Assembly: GCA_027491255.1 (NCBI GenBank)
Contig: JAIXWM010000085.1
Location: 62,001 to 126,000, forward strand
Direction of reading: 5' to 3'
Source of the DNA: Rubrivivax sp.
GTDB taxonomy: Bacteria > Pseudomonadota > Gammaproteobacteria > Burkholderiales > Burkholderiaceae_C
Length of the DNA: 64,000 nucleotides
This document shows positions 46,402 to 57,186 of this stretch, in pieces. Every line of letters starts with the position of its first letter. The stretch's first letter is position 1. A model generated the notes under the pieces. That model was not told the origin of the DNA. It ran no database searches and saw only the letters and a program-made list of their open reading frames with translations. A program made the position numbers and the translations under genes.

Positions 46402-47420
46402 CTCGCGCCGTCGGCTCCGAAGGCGTGCAGCCGCTGCGGCTGCGGCAACAGCCACAGGGTGCCGCCCTCGGCGGGCATCGACTGGGCGTCGATCAGCGCC
46501 TCGAGCTTGACGCCGGCGGCGAGCGTGCCCCGCACCAGGCCCTGCGCGCCCAGATACTCGGTGGCCTCGACGGTCAGGGCCAGGCCCTGACCCTGCGGCG
46601 CAGGCCGCAGGTCCTCGGGGCGGATGCCGACCTGCTGCGTGCCCGCGGGCAGGCCTGCCAACAAGGCCGGCAGGGGGGCCAGCGCGGCAGCCGGTACGAA
46701 ATTCATGCGCGGGCTGCCGATGAAGCCGGCAACGAAGGTGTTGGCTGGCCGTTCGTAGAGCTCGCGCGGCGTGCCGGTCTGCTCGATACGGCCGTCACGC
46801 AGCACGACGATGCGGTCGGCCAGCGTCATGGCCTCGACCTGGTCATGCGTGACGTAGACCATGGTGGCGCCCAGGCGGCGGTGCAGCTCGCGCAGCTCGG
46901 CGCGCATCGACACGCGCAGCTCGGCGTCCAGGTTGGACAGCGGCTCGTCGAACAGGAAGATCTTGGGATCGCGCACGATGGCACGGCCGATGGCCACGCG
47001 CTGGCGCTGCCCGCCGGACAACTGCGTCGGCTTGCGCTCGAGCAGACCGTCCAGGCGCAGCATCTGCGCCGCCGCATCCACCAGGCGGCGGATCTCGCGC
47101 CGGTCCACGCCCGCGTTCTCGAGCCCGAAGGCCATGTTGGCGTACACCGTCATGTGCGGGTACAGCGCGTAGGACTGGAACACCATCGCGCAGCCGCGGT
47201 CGGCGGCGCCGATCTCGTTGACGCGGGCGCCGTCGATGAGTACCTCGCCCGCGCTGGCCGACTCGAGCCCGGCGATGATGCGCAGCAGCGTGGACTTGCC
47301 GCAGCCCGAGGGTCCGACGAGGACGACGAAGTCTCCGTGCGCGGCCTGCAGGTCGACGCCACGGATGACCGTGGTGCGGTCGAAGGTCTTGACGATGGAA
47401 CGCAGTTCGAGCGTGGCCAA
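46395..47420 (-). CDS. sugar ABC transporter ATP-binding protein (MalK/UgpC type)
   Basis: 341 residues. Walker [10 protein letters not shown] is at about 38-46, the ABC signature [14 protein letters not shown] at about 134-147, Walker [14 protein letters not shown], and the switch histidine in VYVTHDQ. The C-terminal OB-type regulatory domain (about 240-341) is typical of the CUT1 family. It energises uptake of an oligosaccharide with the two permeases encoded upstream. The start is a TTG with GGAG eight bases before it. It is last in the minus-strand importer operon. Confidence 0.92.
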   Translation of the reverse strand: MATLELRSIVKTFDRTTVIRGVDLQAAHGDFVVLVGPSGCGKSTLLRIIAGLESASAGEVLIDGARVNEIGAADRGCAMVFQSYALYPHMTVYANMAFGLENAGVDRREIRRLVDAAAQMLRLDGLLERKPTQLSGGQRQRVAIGRAIVRDPKIFLFDEPLSNLDAELRVSMRAELRELHRRLGATMVYVTHDQVEAMTLADRIVVLRDGRIEQTGTPRELYERPANTFVAGFIGSPRMNFVPAAALAPLPALLAGLPAGTQQVGIRPEDLRPAPQGQGLALTVEATEYLGAQGLVRGTLAAGVKLEALIDAQSMPAEGGTLWLLPQPQRLHAFGADGARA

Positions 47421-47504
47421 GGGCGGGGCTCCGGGGCGGTGGCGGGCAGTCTAGGGATGTAGGGAGAGGTCGAGGGCAGCAGGCTGGACAGCGGGCGCGG
47501 CAGG

Positions 47505-48556
47505 CTACTTCACCCCCGCGCTTGCGATGCCAGTGGTGATGTGGCGCTGCAGGAAGGCGAAGACCAGCGTCACCGGCAGCAGCGTGATGACCGTCATCGC
47601 CAGCAGGTAGTGCCACTGCGTGTTGAGCTCGCCCTGGAAGGAGTTCAGCGCCAGCTGCAGCGTGAAGACCTCGCTCTTGGACAGCACGATGAGCGGCAGC
47701 AGGAAGTCGTTCCAGCGCCACATCACCGAGAAGATCGCCAGCACAGCCAGTGCCGGGGCCGACAGCGGCAGGATGATGCGCCAGTAGATGCGCCACTCGC
47801 TGGCGTGGTCCATGCGCGCGGCCTCGAGCAGCTCGTCGGGGATGGTCAGCATGTACTGCCGCAGCAGGAAGACCCCGGTGGGCGTGGCGATCGCCGGCAG
47901 GATCACCCCCCACAGGCTGTTCAGCAGCCCCACCGAGTTGATGACCAGGAACACCGGCACGAGACTGATCGTCGGCGGGACCATCAGGGTGGCGATGATG
48001 AGGAGGAACACCGCGTTGCGCCCCGGGAAGCGGTACTTCGACAGCGCGAAAGCCGCCATCGAATTCACCAGCAGCGTGAGCACCGTGGCCACCACCGTGA
48101 TGAAGGTGCTGTTCCAGAGGTAGCGACCGAAGGTGAACTTGCCGAACAGGTCGGTGTAGTTCGAAGCCTCGAAGCGGAGCTCCTGCACCGGCTGACGCTC
48201 GCGGATGTTGACCTGCACCGTCTGCTGCGGCTGGGCCGGGTCGACCATCGTGGCCATGATGCCGATGCGGCTGACCTGGGCGAGCTCGCGGGTGGCGCCG
48301 GAGCCGCCCGCGGCGTCGGCCACGCGGAACAAGGGCAGCGGCTTGTCGTACCCGGGCACCATCACCGTCTTCTGCGCGTAGGGCAGGAAGGTGGGCGGGA
48401 ACTGCCCGAGCGCAGCCTCGGTCTTGAACGAGGACATCACGAGCCAGATCACGGGCGCGAACATCGTGAACAGGCCCACCACAAGGTAGACGTAGGTCAG
48501 TGCATCGGTCCAGTGCAGGCGCCGGCCGCGGATGCGGGTCAGGAAGGCAAGCACGT

Positions 48557-48560
<4 letters not shown>
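47505..48560 (-). CDS. sugar ABC transporter permease (MalG type)
   Basis: 351 residues with six helices and the EAA loop EAARMDHASEWRIYWRIILPL that docks the ATPase. Between helices 1 and 2 there is an enlarged periplasmic loop of about 115 residues (TEAALGQFPPTFLPYAQK through FGKFTFGRYLWN), larger than in E. coli MalG; similar loops occur in some CUT1 permeases. The start GTG overlaps the stop of the upstream permease gene, with GGGGAG before it. Confidence 0.9.
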
Positions 48561-49534
<974 letters not shown>

Positions 49535-49673
49535 GGGAATGGCGGTGACAGGAGGCGTGGGGCAGGGGTGCAGAGCCGATGGCCACAACAACGGCGGCCA
49601 CCTCGTCCGCAAATGCAAACCGGGCAGCGCCCGAGGGTGCTGCCCGGCCGGACCGGCGTGACCGCGGCCGCGC

Positions 49674-50954
49674 TTACTTCTGCGCTTGCTTGACCGCGTC
49701 CTGCATGTCGGCGTTGATGCGCGTCATCGCGTCGTCAACCGACATCTCGCCGACGATGGCCTGCGTCACGCGCGCCACCGTGGGCAGCATGATGGCGCGG
49801 TTGAACTTGTAGCCCTGGAACTGGTAGGCCACCGGTGAGAGGTTGGCCACACCGCTGCTGAACACGCCCAGCGCGGCGCGCGCGCCCGGCTGCGCGTTGG
49901 CGTAGTTCACGCCCTTGCGAGCCAGCCCCGCATGCGCCGGGATGTTGTTCGTGCGCGCGGTGAATTCGGCGTAGCTCGTCTCCGAGGCCATGAAGTCGAG
50001 GAAGGCACCGACGTCACGGGGGGACTTGCTGGTCTTGAGCGCCACCCAGGCCGCGCCACCCGGGATGCCCGAGCAGGCCGACGGGCCGCAGGGGTTGGGG
50101 ACGGCGACCCAGTCGAACTTGTTGCCGACGTCGCGCTGCAGACGGTTGATCTGCCAAGAGCCCGACAGCACCATCACGACGTTGCCGTTGATGAACTCAC
50201 CGATCGAGTCGGCATAGGTCGAGCCGCCCGAGCCGGCCCAGACCTCGCGCAGCATCGTGCCGTCCCTGTGCCAGCCGACGAACTTGTTGACGGCGGACTT
50301 GTAGCCCGCATCCAGCACCAGGTCACCCTTGGCGTCGAAGATGGTCGCGCCGTAGCTGATGGCGGGACCGGCAAAGCGGTGGCCCGAGCGGTCCCAGGCC
50401 ATCGCGGCCTTGGTCTGCGTGGCGCGCGCCACCTGCCGCGCGGCCGCCACCCACTCGTCCCAGGTCGCCTTCGGGCCGGGCAGCGCCACCTTGGCTTGCT
50501 CGAACAAGGTCTTGTTGACGAAGGGGCCGGTCATGGTCAGCTGCGACATGAAACCGTGGATGCCCTTGTCGCCAGGGCTGGGCGCGAGCCAGGGCGCGGT
50601 GGCGCCGAAGTTCGATTCCCAGTAGCGGCGGTCCTTCACATGCGCCGACACGTCGAGGTAGTGCTTGGACAGGCCTCCAAGGTCGGTCACCCGGGCGATG
50701 TCCGGACCCTGGCCGGCCGCGAGCTGCACCGGCAGCTGCTCGACGATCGTGCGGTAGGGCACGGTGTCGACCACGACCTTGACACCCGGGGTCTGGCTCT
50801 CGAACTTGCGCGCCAGGTCATTGGTGACCTCGCACTCGTTACCGTCCTGGTAGCACATCACGCGGATCTCGCGCGTCTGGGCGCTGGCGCTGCCGAGGGC
50901 GACCGCAAAGATGGCCGCCGCGAGGGCAGCCCGTGTCGACAGGGAGGGATTCAT
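49674..50954 (-). CDS. sugar ABC transporter substrate-binding protein
   Basis: 426 residues. A signal peptide (AALAAAIFAVALGSASAQ) precedes a family-1 solute-binding fold: EIRVMCYQDGNECEVTNDLARKF, then LAAGQGPDIARVTDLGGLSKHYLDVSAHV and MVLSGSWQINRLQ. Two cysteines in VPNPCGPSACSGIPGG may form a disulphide. It captures the sugar for the two permeases that follow. GGAGAA lies before the ATG. It is first in the operon and divergent from the alpha/beta hydrolase gene. Confidence 0.93.
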   Translation of the reverse strand: MNPSLSTRAALAAAIFAVALGSASAQTREIRVMCYQDGNECEVTNDLARKFESQTPGVKVVVDTVPYRTIVEQLPVQLAAGQGPDIARVTDLGGLSKHYLDVSAHVKDRRYWESNFGATAPWLAPSPGDKGIHGFMSQLTMTGPFVNKTLFEQAKVALPGPKATWDEWVAAARQVARATQTKAAMAWDRSGHRFAGPAISYGATIFDAKGDLVLDAGYKSAVNKFVGWHRDGTMLREVWAGSGGSTYADSIGEFINGNVVMVLSGSWQINRLQRDVGNKFDWVAVPNPCGPSACSGIPGGAAWVALKTSKSPRDVGAFLDFMASETSYAEFTARTNNIPAHAGLARKGVNYANAQPGARAALGVFSSGVANLSPVAYQFQGYKFNRAIMLPTVARVTQAIVGEMSVDDAMTRINADMQDAVKQAQK

Positions 50955-51029
50955 CGTGGTTCTCCGAACGAAATCGCAATGCCGGAACTTTATGCCAGCG
51001 ACCGCGGCCAGGCACTAGCATTTGTACGC
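50955..51029. promoter_or_regulatory. short divergent spacer, ABC importer and hydrolase
   Basis: Only 75 bases separate the two start codons. On the plus strand TAGCAT (51016-51021) lies eight bases before the hydrolase ATG, so that transcript may be leaderless. On the minus strand CATAAAG at about 50986-50992 might serve as the -10 for the importer. Closely overlapping promoters imply joint control. No clear palindrome was seen apart from GGCC/CGCGG-type short arms. Confidence 0.35.
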
Positions 51030-51986
51030 ATGACCAGCCCCACCCCGCGCCGCGGCGCCGACCGCTTGATCGATCGCCTGTACGGCGGACTCGTGCCTGG
51101 GCGCGAGCCCGCGCGCGCTTCGCTGCTGCACCGCCAACGCCCACCCAGCCGCAACGGCTGGGTGCTGGAGACCTGGCGCGTGGAGGTCGGCGCGCCGGTG
51201 TGGGTGGGTTGGACGATGCAACTGCTGCGCCCCGAAGCGGGGCCGCCGGCGCCTGTGCTGCTCACCGGCGACGTCTGCTGGAGCCATCCTGACGACGCGG
51301 TGAAGGCAGTCGCGGTGGGCGCCGGCGTCGCGCTGGCCTGGTTCAACCGGGTCGAGCTGGCCCACGACGCGCCCGATGGCGCACGCGCCGGGCCGGTGTT
51401 CGAGCGCCACCCCGGCGCGCGCTTCGGCGCCCTGTCGGTCTGGGCCTGGGGCTGCAGCCGGTCGGTGGACGCGCTGCTGCAGGCCCCGGGCATCGACCCC
51501 GCGCGCGTGGCCGTCGTCGGGCACTCGCGCGGCGGCAAGGCTGCGCTGCTGGCCGGCGCCACCGATGCGCGGATCGCGCTCACGGTCGCGCACAACAGCG
51601 GCGCTGGCGGGGCGGCCGCCGCACACGTGCTGGGTCCGGGCGCGGAGTCGCTCGCGGCGTTGGCCGCGGGATTCCCGCACTGGCTGGCGACCGACATCGG
51701 GCAGAGCCTGCAGACCGGCGCGCTCGACACGCTGGACCAGCACCTGCTGCTGGCACGCATCGCGCCACGCCGGCTGCTGCTGATCCAGGCCCGCGGCGAT
51801 GCCTGGGCCAACCCCGAGGGCGTGAGCGCGGTCGCACAGCGCGCCCGGGCGGCGTGGCGGCGCGCCTGGGCGGCGGACGGGTTCGCGCTCAGGTGGCGCG
51901 ACGGCGGCCACCCGATGGGGCTGGACGACTGGGCCGCAGCGATCGACGCAGCGAGCGCGCCGCCGCGGCATGGGTCGCGGGGCTGA
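51030..51986 (+). CDS. alpha/beta hydrolase, carbohydrate-esterase-like (CE15-related)
   Basis: 318 residues without a signal peptide. The nucleophile elbow GHSRGGKAALLAGA holds S166; VAHNSGAGGAA after the next strand and the catalytic H294 in GGHPMGLDDW match the pattern of glucuronoyl-esterase/acetylxylan-esterase-like hydrolases. Relatives are usually exported; this one looks cytoplasmic, so it may act on imported oligosaccharides. The ATG at 51030 is preferred over 50979 because of the -10-like TAGCAT between them. It is divergent from the sugar importer. Confidence 0.82.
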   Translation: MTSPTPRRGADRLIDRLYGGLVPGREPARASLLHRQRPPSRNGWVLETWRVEVGAPVWVGWTMQLLRPEAGPPAPVLLTGDVCWSHPDDAVKAVAVGAGVALAWFNRVELAHDAPDGARAGPVFERHPGARFGALSVWAWGCSRSVDALLQAPGIDPARVAVVGHSRGGKAALLAGATDARIALTVAHNSGAGGAAAAHVLGPGAESLAALAAGFPHWLATDIGQSLQTGALDTLDQHLLLARIAPRRLLLIQARGDAWANPEGVSAVAQRARAAWRRAWAADGFALRWRDGGHPMGLDDWAAAIDAASAPPRHGSRG

Positions 51987-52018
51987 ACATCCTCCTGGCG
52001 CCCGGACCGCGCCCGGGT

Positions 52019-53140
52019 TCAACCGATCGCGTAAGCCCCGAGGCGCAGATCGACTGCCTGGCCGGTACGCGCCGATTCCTGCGCCGCCAGGCCCATGACC
52101 ACAGCGGCCAGTCCGTCATCGAGCGTCACATCCACCGGTCCCATGCCCAGCACGGCCAGACGGAAGCGCCGGTGCTGCTCGAGCGTGGAGCCGTTGTGGT
52201 CGCCCGCGGCCAGCGCAGCGGCATCCACCGGCACCAAGAGTTCCACCGGGCCGGCCGGCTGGCGCGGGCTGAGCACCAGCTTGGGCACCGGCGGGGCGCC
52301 CAGATGGGCGGGCCAGAAGCGCCCCGGGCCGGGCACGAAGCACTCGACCTTTCCCTTCGGCCCGACGATGGAGATCTCCTCCTGGTAGCGCGAGCCCTCG
52401 GCGAACATGCACAGCTCGAGCAACGCGCGCGGGCCGGATTCGAAGTCGACCACGGCGTAGGCATGGTCCAGGATGTCGGGCGTGCCATCAGGGTGGCGCT
52501 CGTCCTGGTGGTTGTGCGGCGCGCCGGCCGTGGCGTACACGCGCAGGGGACGGCTGCGCGCCAGCAGGCGCATCAAGTCGAAGAAGTGGCAGCACTTCTC
52601 GACCAGCGTGCCACCGGTGTAGCGGTTGAAGCGGTTCCACTGCCCGACCTTGTCGAGGAAAGGATAGCGGTGCTCGCGAATGCTGATCATCGCCACCGGT
52701 CCGGTGGCGGCCTGGGCGTGAGTCTCCTGCACCAGGCGCGCGATCGGCGGCATGTAGCGGTACTCCATCGCCACCCATAGCGGCGCGCCGGGCTCGCGCG
52801 CCAGCGCCTGGAGCGCGCGCACCTGCTCCAGCGAGGTGCAGGCAGGCTTCTCCATCAGCACCGGCAGGCGACGCAGCGCCAGGATGCGCTGCAGTTGCTC
52901 GGCGTGGCGGAAGTTCGGGCTCGTGACGACGATCGCGTCGACATCGTCAGCGCCGACGACCTCCTCCAGGCTCGCGCTGCGCCGCGCGCCTGGCGCCAGC
53001 GCTAGGCTGCGCGCGGCCATCGCGTCGTCGGGCTCGAAGATGCGCGTGACCGCGCTGCCGGGGATGAGCGCGAGGTTGCGCAAGTGCTCCTGCCCCATCA
53101 TGCCGCAGCCGATGAAGCCGTAGCGGATCGTGGGTTCCAT
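52019..53140 (-). CDS. Gfo/Idh/MocA-family oxidoreductase
   Basis: 373 residues. A Rossmann domain begins IRYGFIGCGMMGQEHLRNLA, followed by the MEKPACTS motif with the catalytic-region lysine (EKP) and a C-terminal alpha/beta substrate domain with HRYPFLDKVGQWNRFNRYTGGTLVEKCCHFFDLMRLL. These enzymes oxidise or reduce sugars, inositols or sugar derivatives with NAD(P). The C-x-H-F-F-D-L motif is typical of the inositol/sugar branch. It is divergent from the SnoaL-rich cluster, sharing its 177-base promoter region, and so probably belongs to the same regulon. Confidence 0.9.
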   Translation of the reverse strand: MEPTIRYGFIGCGMMGQEHLRNLALIPGSAVTRIFEPDDAMAARSLALAPGARRSASLEEVVGADDVDAIVVTSPNFRHAEQLQRILALRRLPVLMEKPACTSLEQVRALQALAREPGAPLWVAMEYRYMPPIARLVQETHAQAATGPVAMISIREHRYPFLDKVGQWNRFNRYTGGTLVEKCCHFFDLMRLLARSRPLRVYATAGAPHNHQDERHPDGTPDILDHAYAVVDFESGPRALLELCMFAEGSRYQEEISIVGPKGKVECFVPGPGRFWPAHLGAPPVPKLVLSPRQPAGPVELLVPVDAAALAAGDHNGSTLEQHRRFRLAVLGMGPVDVTLDDGLAAVVMGLAAQESARTGQAVDLRLGAYAIG

Positions 53141-53317
53141 GTGGTCCGTCCGGTCTGGGATCGCGTTGAAGGCAGCGCGATTGTCTCCCCGAGAACGCAC
53201 GCGCCAGACGATGGCCCAGGCGCCGGCCCCCTGCCCTCGAGCCAGCCGATTCCTAGAATCGACCTCACCAACCCACCCCCGCCGCACACCGCGGCCCGAC
53301 CCCCCAAACTGCCAAAG
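53141..53317. promoter_or_regulatory. divergent promoter of the SnoaL-rich cluster
   Basis: A palindrome CGATTC (53247-53252)-CTA-GAATCG (53256-53261) overlaps a plus-strand -10-like TAGAAT (53254-53259), about 58 bases before the first SnoaL-like gene. A perfect repeat on top of a -10 is a plausible repressor site, for example for the LacI-family protein encoded in the cluster. It could also be chance at this length. Confidence 0.45.
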
Positions 53318-54400
53318 ATGAGCCTGAACGTCCACACCGAAAACAAGCGGCGCGTCCTCGATGCGATGCGCGCGATCGCCGAGTCCACGCCCGCCGGGCT
53401 GGGCCGGCTCCTGGGCACCATCTACCACCCGCAGGCGCACTGGCGCGGCTCGCATCCGCTCAACGAGATGGACGGCCCCGCCGCGATCGAGAGCCGTGTC
53501 TGGGGCCCGCTGCTGGGCGCGCTCGACGGCGCCGAGCGGCGTGACGACGTCCTGCTGGCCGGCCACTACGACGGCCAGGACCACGTCGCGGCCGTCGGCC
53601 ACATCGGTGGCAACTTCCGCCGCCCGTGGCTGGGCATCGCGCCCACCGGCGGCATGGTCTACCTGCGCTATGGCGAGGTGCACCAGGTCGTCGACGGCCG
53701 CATCACGTGCAGCACCGTGCTCTTCGACATCCTCGACTTCCTGCGCCAGGCAGGCTTCGAAGCCCTGCCCCCGAGCCTCGGGCGCGAGGGGCGCTGGCCG
53801 GCGCCGATGACGGCCGACGGCGTGCGGCTGGAGCCGGCCGACCCCGCCGAGTCGGCCGCCAGCCTGGCGCTGACGCTGCAGATGCAGGCCTCGCTCGGGG
53901 CCCACGACGACGGCGCCGGGACGGGCCGCGATGGCCTGCTGCACATGCCGCAGAAGGCCTTCTGGCACCCGCGCATGAACTGGTACGGCCCCTCGGGCAT
54001 CGGCACCTCGCACGGTCTGGACGGCTTCGTCGACTGCCACCAGCTGCCCTTTCGCACCGCCTTCCCGAACCTGCTGTCCCGCCCGCGCACCGAGACGCGC
54101 TCGCGCGACGGCAAGAACCATTACGTGCGCATCGGCGACGGCGCCTACTCCGCCACCGGCGGCTGGCCGAGCCGCTTCCTGCACCACGAGGGCGCGGGCT
54201 GGCTGGGCCTGCCAGCCACGGGCCGCGCCGTGACGATGCGGGTCATGGACTTCTACCGTGCCGAGGACGGCCTGATCCGTGAGAACTGGGTCCCGATCGA
54301 CCTGATCGAGGTGCTGTTGCAGTTGGGCGTGGACGTGATCGCCCGGGCACAGCGGCACTTCGCCGCCCGCGGGCTTTGCGCTGCGCGCTCGGCAGGGTAA
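53318..54400 (+). CDS. tandem SnoaL/NTF2-like protein (two domains)
   Basis: 360 residues, soluble. Two SnoaL-like alpha+beta-barrel domains are visible: about 1-150, with [28 protein letters not shown] and [24 protein letters not shown], and about 195-350, with [63 protein letters not shown]. The phrase 'P-T-G-x-x-v' before 'F-y-r-x-x-d-G-x-I' is typical of SnoaL/ester-cyclase proteins. Such folds act as cyclases, dehydratases, isomerases or epoxide hydrolases; the reaction here is unknown. It is the first gene of the plus-strand cluster. Confidence 0.8.
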   Translation: MSLNVHTENKRRVLDAMRAIAESTPAGLGRLLGTIYHPQAHWRGSHPLNEMDGPAAIESRVWGPLLGALDGAERRDDVLLAGHYDGQDHVAAVGHIGGNFRRPWLGIAPTGGMVYLRYGEVHQVVDGRITCSTVLFDILDFLRQAGFEALPPSLGREGRWPAPMTADGVRLEPADPAESAASLALTLQMQASLGAHDDGAGTGRDGLLHMPQKAFWHPRMNWYGPSGIGTSHGLDGFVDCHQLPFRTAFPNLLSRPRTETRSRDGKNHYVRIGDGAYSATGGWPSRFLHHEGAGWLGLPATGRAVTMRVMDFYRAEDGLIRENWVPIDLIEVLLQLGVDVIARAQRHFAARGLCAARSAG

Positions 54401-54430
54401 TCACCGAGGCGCCACGCCGCGCCCGCTTCC

Positions 54431-54449
54431 TAAACTGCATGCGTATGCA
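54431..54449 (+). promoter_or_regulatory. candidate internal promoter and operator before the HpsN-like gene
   Basis: TAAACT (54431-54436) is a good -10. Overlapping it, TGCATGCGTATGCA (54436-54449) is a palindrome with arms TGCAT/ATGCA, a shape common for LacI-family operators. If transcription starts here, ATG codons at 54439 and 54445 would lie at or upstream of the 5' end, which favours the GTG start at 54511. Confidence 0.45.
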
Positions 54450-54510
54450 AATCAAGCCGCGCCCGCACCGGGCGCGGATGCGGCGGCAAGGCCGGGAAGG
54501 GGTCTTCGAC

Positions 54511-55830
54511 GTGATCCGTCATCTCAAGCGGGGCAAGGACAAGCAGGGCCGCGCCGACGACGACGCGCAGGTGCGCGCGACCGTCGAGGGCATCCTGAAG
54601 GACATCGAGCAGCGCGGCGACGAGGCCGTGCGCGAGTACAGCCGGCGTTTCGACCGCTGGGACCCGGCGCGCTTCACGCTCGACCGCGGCCAGATCGAGG
54701 CTGCGATCGCGCGCCTGTCGCCGCGCGAGGTCGAGGACATCCGCTTCGCCCAGGCGCAGATCAGGGGCTTCGCGCAGATCCAGCGCGACAGCATGAAGGA
54801 CGTCGAGGTCGAGACCCTGCCCGGGGTCGTGCTCGGCCACCGCCACATCCCGGTCAATGCCGTGGGCTGCTACGTGCCCGGCGGCAAGTACCCGTTGATC
54901 GCCTCCGCGCACATGAGTGTGCTGACGGCCAAGGTCGCGGGCGTGCCGCGCGTCGTGGCCACGGCGCCGCCCTACCAGGGCGAGCCGCACCCGGCCATCG
55001 TCGCGGCCATGCACTTCGCCGGCGCGGACGAGATCCTCGTGCTCGGCGGCGTCCAGGCCGTGGCCGCCATGGCGCTCGGCACACCCTCGGTCGCGCCCGT
55101 GGACATGCTGGTCGGCCCGGGCAACATGTTCGTCGCCGAGGCCAAGCGCCAGCTCTACGGCCGCGTGGGCATCGACCTGTTCGCCGGCCCCACCGAGACC
55201 CTGGTGATCGCCGACGAGTCGGTCGATGCCGAGATGTGCGCGGTCGACCTGCTCGGCCAGGCCGAGCACGGGCCCACCTCCCCGGCGGTGCTGCTGACCG
55301 ACTCCGAGGCGCTGGCGCGCGCCACGATGGCCGAGGTCGAGCGCCAGCTCGCCATCCTGCCCACCGCGGCCATCGCCTCGCAGGCCTGGGCCGCCTATGG
55401 CGAGGTCATCGTCTGCGACACGGTCGACGAGATGGTGGCCACCGCCGACGAACTCGCCTTCGAGCATGTGCAGGTGATGACGCGCGACCCCGACGTCTTC
55501 CTGCGCCGCATGACCAACTACGGCGCCCTCTTCCTCGGCCCGCGCACCAACGTCAGCTTCGGGGACAAGGTCATCGGCACCAACCACACGCTGCCGACCA
55601 ACCGCAACGCGCGCTACACCGGCGGGCTGTGGGTGGGCAAGTTCCTGAAGACCTGCACCTACCAGCGCGTGCTCAGCGACGAGGCGAGCGCGCGCATCGG
55701 CGAGGTCTGCTCGCGCCTGTGCCACATGGAGAACTTCGCCGGCCACGGCGAACAGGCCAACCTGCGCGTACGCCGCTACGGCACGCGCGACTCGGTGCCC
55801 TGGTACGAGCCGGTGCCGGCACTCGACTGA
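54511..55830 (+). CDS. histidinol-dehydrogenase-family enzyme, HpsN-like
   Basis: 439 residues from a GTG with GAAGG about ten bases upstream; this start gives [11 protein letters not shown], matching the family N-terminus. Strong family segments: [78 protein letters not shown], and [15 protein letters not shown], where histidinol dehydrogenase has Zn2+ and catalytic residues. It resembles HpsN, the (R)-2,3-dihydroxypropane-1-sulphonate dehydrogenase, more than true HisD. No other hps or his gene is present, so it probably performs a two-step oxidation of a terminal alcohol of another polyol. The reaction is inferred from family only. Confidence 0.88.
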   Translation: MIRHLKRGKDKQGRADDDAQVRATVEGILKDIEQRGDEAVREYSRRFDRWDPARFTLDRGQIEAAIARLSPREVEDIRFAQAQIRGFAQIQRDSMKDVEVETLPGVVLGHRHIPVNAVGCYVPGGKYPLIASAHMSVLTAKVAGVPRVVATAPPYQGEPHPAIVAAMHFAGADEILVLGGVQAVAAMALGTPSVAPVDMLVGPGNMFVAEAKRQLYGRVGIDLFAGPTETLVIADESVDAEMCAVDLLGQAEHGPTSPAVLLTDSEALARATMAEVERQLAILPTAAIASQAWAAYGEVIVCDTVDEMVATADELAFEHVQVMTRDPDVFLRRMTNYGALFLGPRTNVSFGDKVIGTNHTLPTNRNARYTGGLWVGKFLKTCTYQRVLSDEASARIGEVCSRLCHMENFAGHGEQANLRVRRYGTRDSVPWYEPVPALD

Positions 55831-55840
55831 GGCCTCCTCG

Positions 55841-56383
55841 ATGAAGGGATCCCGCCCCGAGCAGGCCGCGCTGACGCGCGACAACGACCTGTCACGCACT
55901 GCGGAGACCCAGCGCGTCGTCGAAGCCATGGTCGACGGCCTGAACGACCACGTGATCGACGGCATCGAGGCCTTCTTCGCGCCCGACTTCCGCTGGATGG
56001 GCAACGCGGGCTGCGGCACCAAGCGCGGCGTGCGCGAATTCCAGGACCACTGGCAGCGGCCCTTCCAGGCCGCCTTCTCCGACAAGGTGTGCATCGACGA
56101 GGCACGCATCGCCCAGGGCCAGTGGATGGCCGCCTTCGGCCGCCAGGAGGCCACCCACAGCGGCGAGTTCATGGGCATCGCCCCGACAGGGCGGCGGGTC
56201 GAGATCCGCTACATGGACTTCTGGAAGGTCGTGGACGGCAAGATCGTCGACAACTGGGTCATGGTGGATTTCCCGCACGTGATGCGACAGCTCGGCGTGG
56301 ACCCGTTCGGCGGCCACGGCTGGGAAGCCTTCGACCGCGGCGAGCGCGTGGCGCCGCGCCCCGACAGGAAGGCAGGCCCATGA
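55841..56383 (+). CDS. SnoaL/ester-cyclase-like protein (single domain)
   Basis: 180 residues. TAETQRVVEAMVDGLNDHVI then FFAPDFRWMGNAGCGTKRGVREFQDHWQRPFQAAFSDK, then MGIAPTGRRVEIRYMDFWKVVDGKIVDNWVMVDFPHVMRQLG: the typical SnoaL-like order with the conserved P-T-G and D-F-W-K. It starts ten bases after the HpsN-like gene and its stop overlaps the SDR start as ATGA, so the three are co-translated. Its function is unknown. Confidence 0.82.
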   Translation: MKGSRPEQAALTRDNDLSRTAETQRVVEAMVDGLNDHVIDGIEAFFAPDFRWMGNAGCGTKRGVREFQDHWQRPFQAAFSDKVCIDEARIAQGQWMAAFGRQEATHSGEFMGIAPTGRRVEIRYMDFWKVVDGKIVDNWVMVDFPHVMRQLGVDPFGGHGWEAFDRGERVAPRPDRKAGP

Positions 56384-57186
56384 CCTCCACGACCGGGACC
56401 GGCACGTCCTGCGGCAGCGGCACGACCCTGCCGCGCATGCCTTCGATGCGCCTGGACGGGCGGCGCGCCCTGGTGGCCGGCGCCGGTCGCGGGATCGGCG
56501 CCGCGGCCGCGGCCGCGCTCGCGCAAGCCGGTGCCGAGGTCACGCTGGCTGCGCGCTCGCGCGGCGAGCTCGACGCGCTGGCCGAGGCGCTGCGCGCCGA
56601 GGGCGCCGTCGCGCACGTGCTGCCGCTGGACGTGACCGACCCGGCGGCCGTGCGGCGCGAGGTCGCCGCGCACGGTCCCTTCCAGGTGCTGGTCAACAGC
56701 GCCGGCACCAACCGCCCCTCCGAGATCGCCAGCATGCGCGACGAGGACCTGGACGCCGTGCTCGACGTCAACGTCAAGGCCGCGTTCTACCTCGCGCGCG
56801 AGGTCGCGGCCGGGCTGATGGCCGCCGGGCTGCCGGGCTCGCTGATCACCGTGTCGTCGCAGATGGGTCACGTCGGCGGCCCGAAGCGCACGCTGTACTG
56901 CGCCACCAAGCACGCCGTGGAGGGCTTCACCAAGGCCCTGGCCTGGGAGCTCGGCCCCCACGGCATCCGCGTCAACACCCTGTGCCCGACCTTCATCGAG
57001 ACCGCGCTGACACGCCCGATGCTGGCCGACGAGCGCTTCCGGCACTTCGTCGAGTCGCGTATTGCGCTCGGCCGCATCGGGCGCGTCGAGGACGTGATGG
57101 GCGCCGTGGTCTTCCTTGCCAGCGATGCCTCGGCGCTGGTGACGGGCAGCGCGCTGATGGTGGACGGCGGATGGACAGCCCAGTGA
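56380..57186 (+). CDS. SDR-family oxidoreductase
   Basis: 268 residues. The glycine motif GAGRGIGA starts near residue 34, NSAGTN follows, the catalytic Ser lies in TVSSQMGHVGG, and the YxxxK is in LYCATKHAV. A classical NAD(P)-dependent short-chain dehydrogenase, probably acting on a hydroxyl of the imported compound or its product. R55 in AARSRGEL suggests NADP preference. The start ATG overlaps the stop of the preceding gene. Confidence 0.9.
   Translation: MTSTTGTGTSCGSGTTLPRMPSMRLDGRRALVAGAGRGIGAAAAAALAQAGAEVTLAARSRGELDALAEALRAEGAVAHVLPLDVTDPAAVRREVAAHGPFQVLVNSAGTNRPSEIASMRDEDLDAVLDVNVKAAFYLAREVAAGLMAAGLPGSLITVSSQMGHVGGPKRTLYCATKHAVEGFTKALAWELGPHGIRVNTLCPTFIETALTRPMLADERFRHFVESRIALGRIGRVEDVMGAVVFLASDASALVTGSALMVDGGWTAQ

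Noticed and set aside
53141..54358. In-frame upstream extension of the Gfo/Idh protein
   Set aside because: It is antisense to the first SnoaL-like gene; the Rossmann fold begins cleanly at the ATG at 53140.
54511..55830. True histidinol dehydrogenase of histidine biosynthesis
   Set aside because: No other his gene is adjacent and the N-terminus and core motifs look HpsN-like rather than HisD-like.
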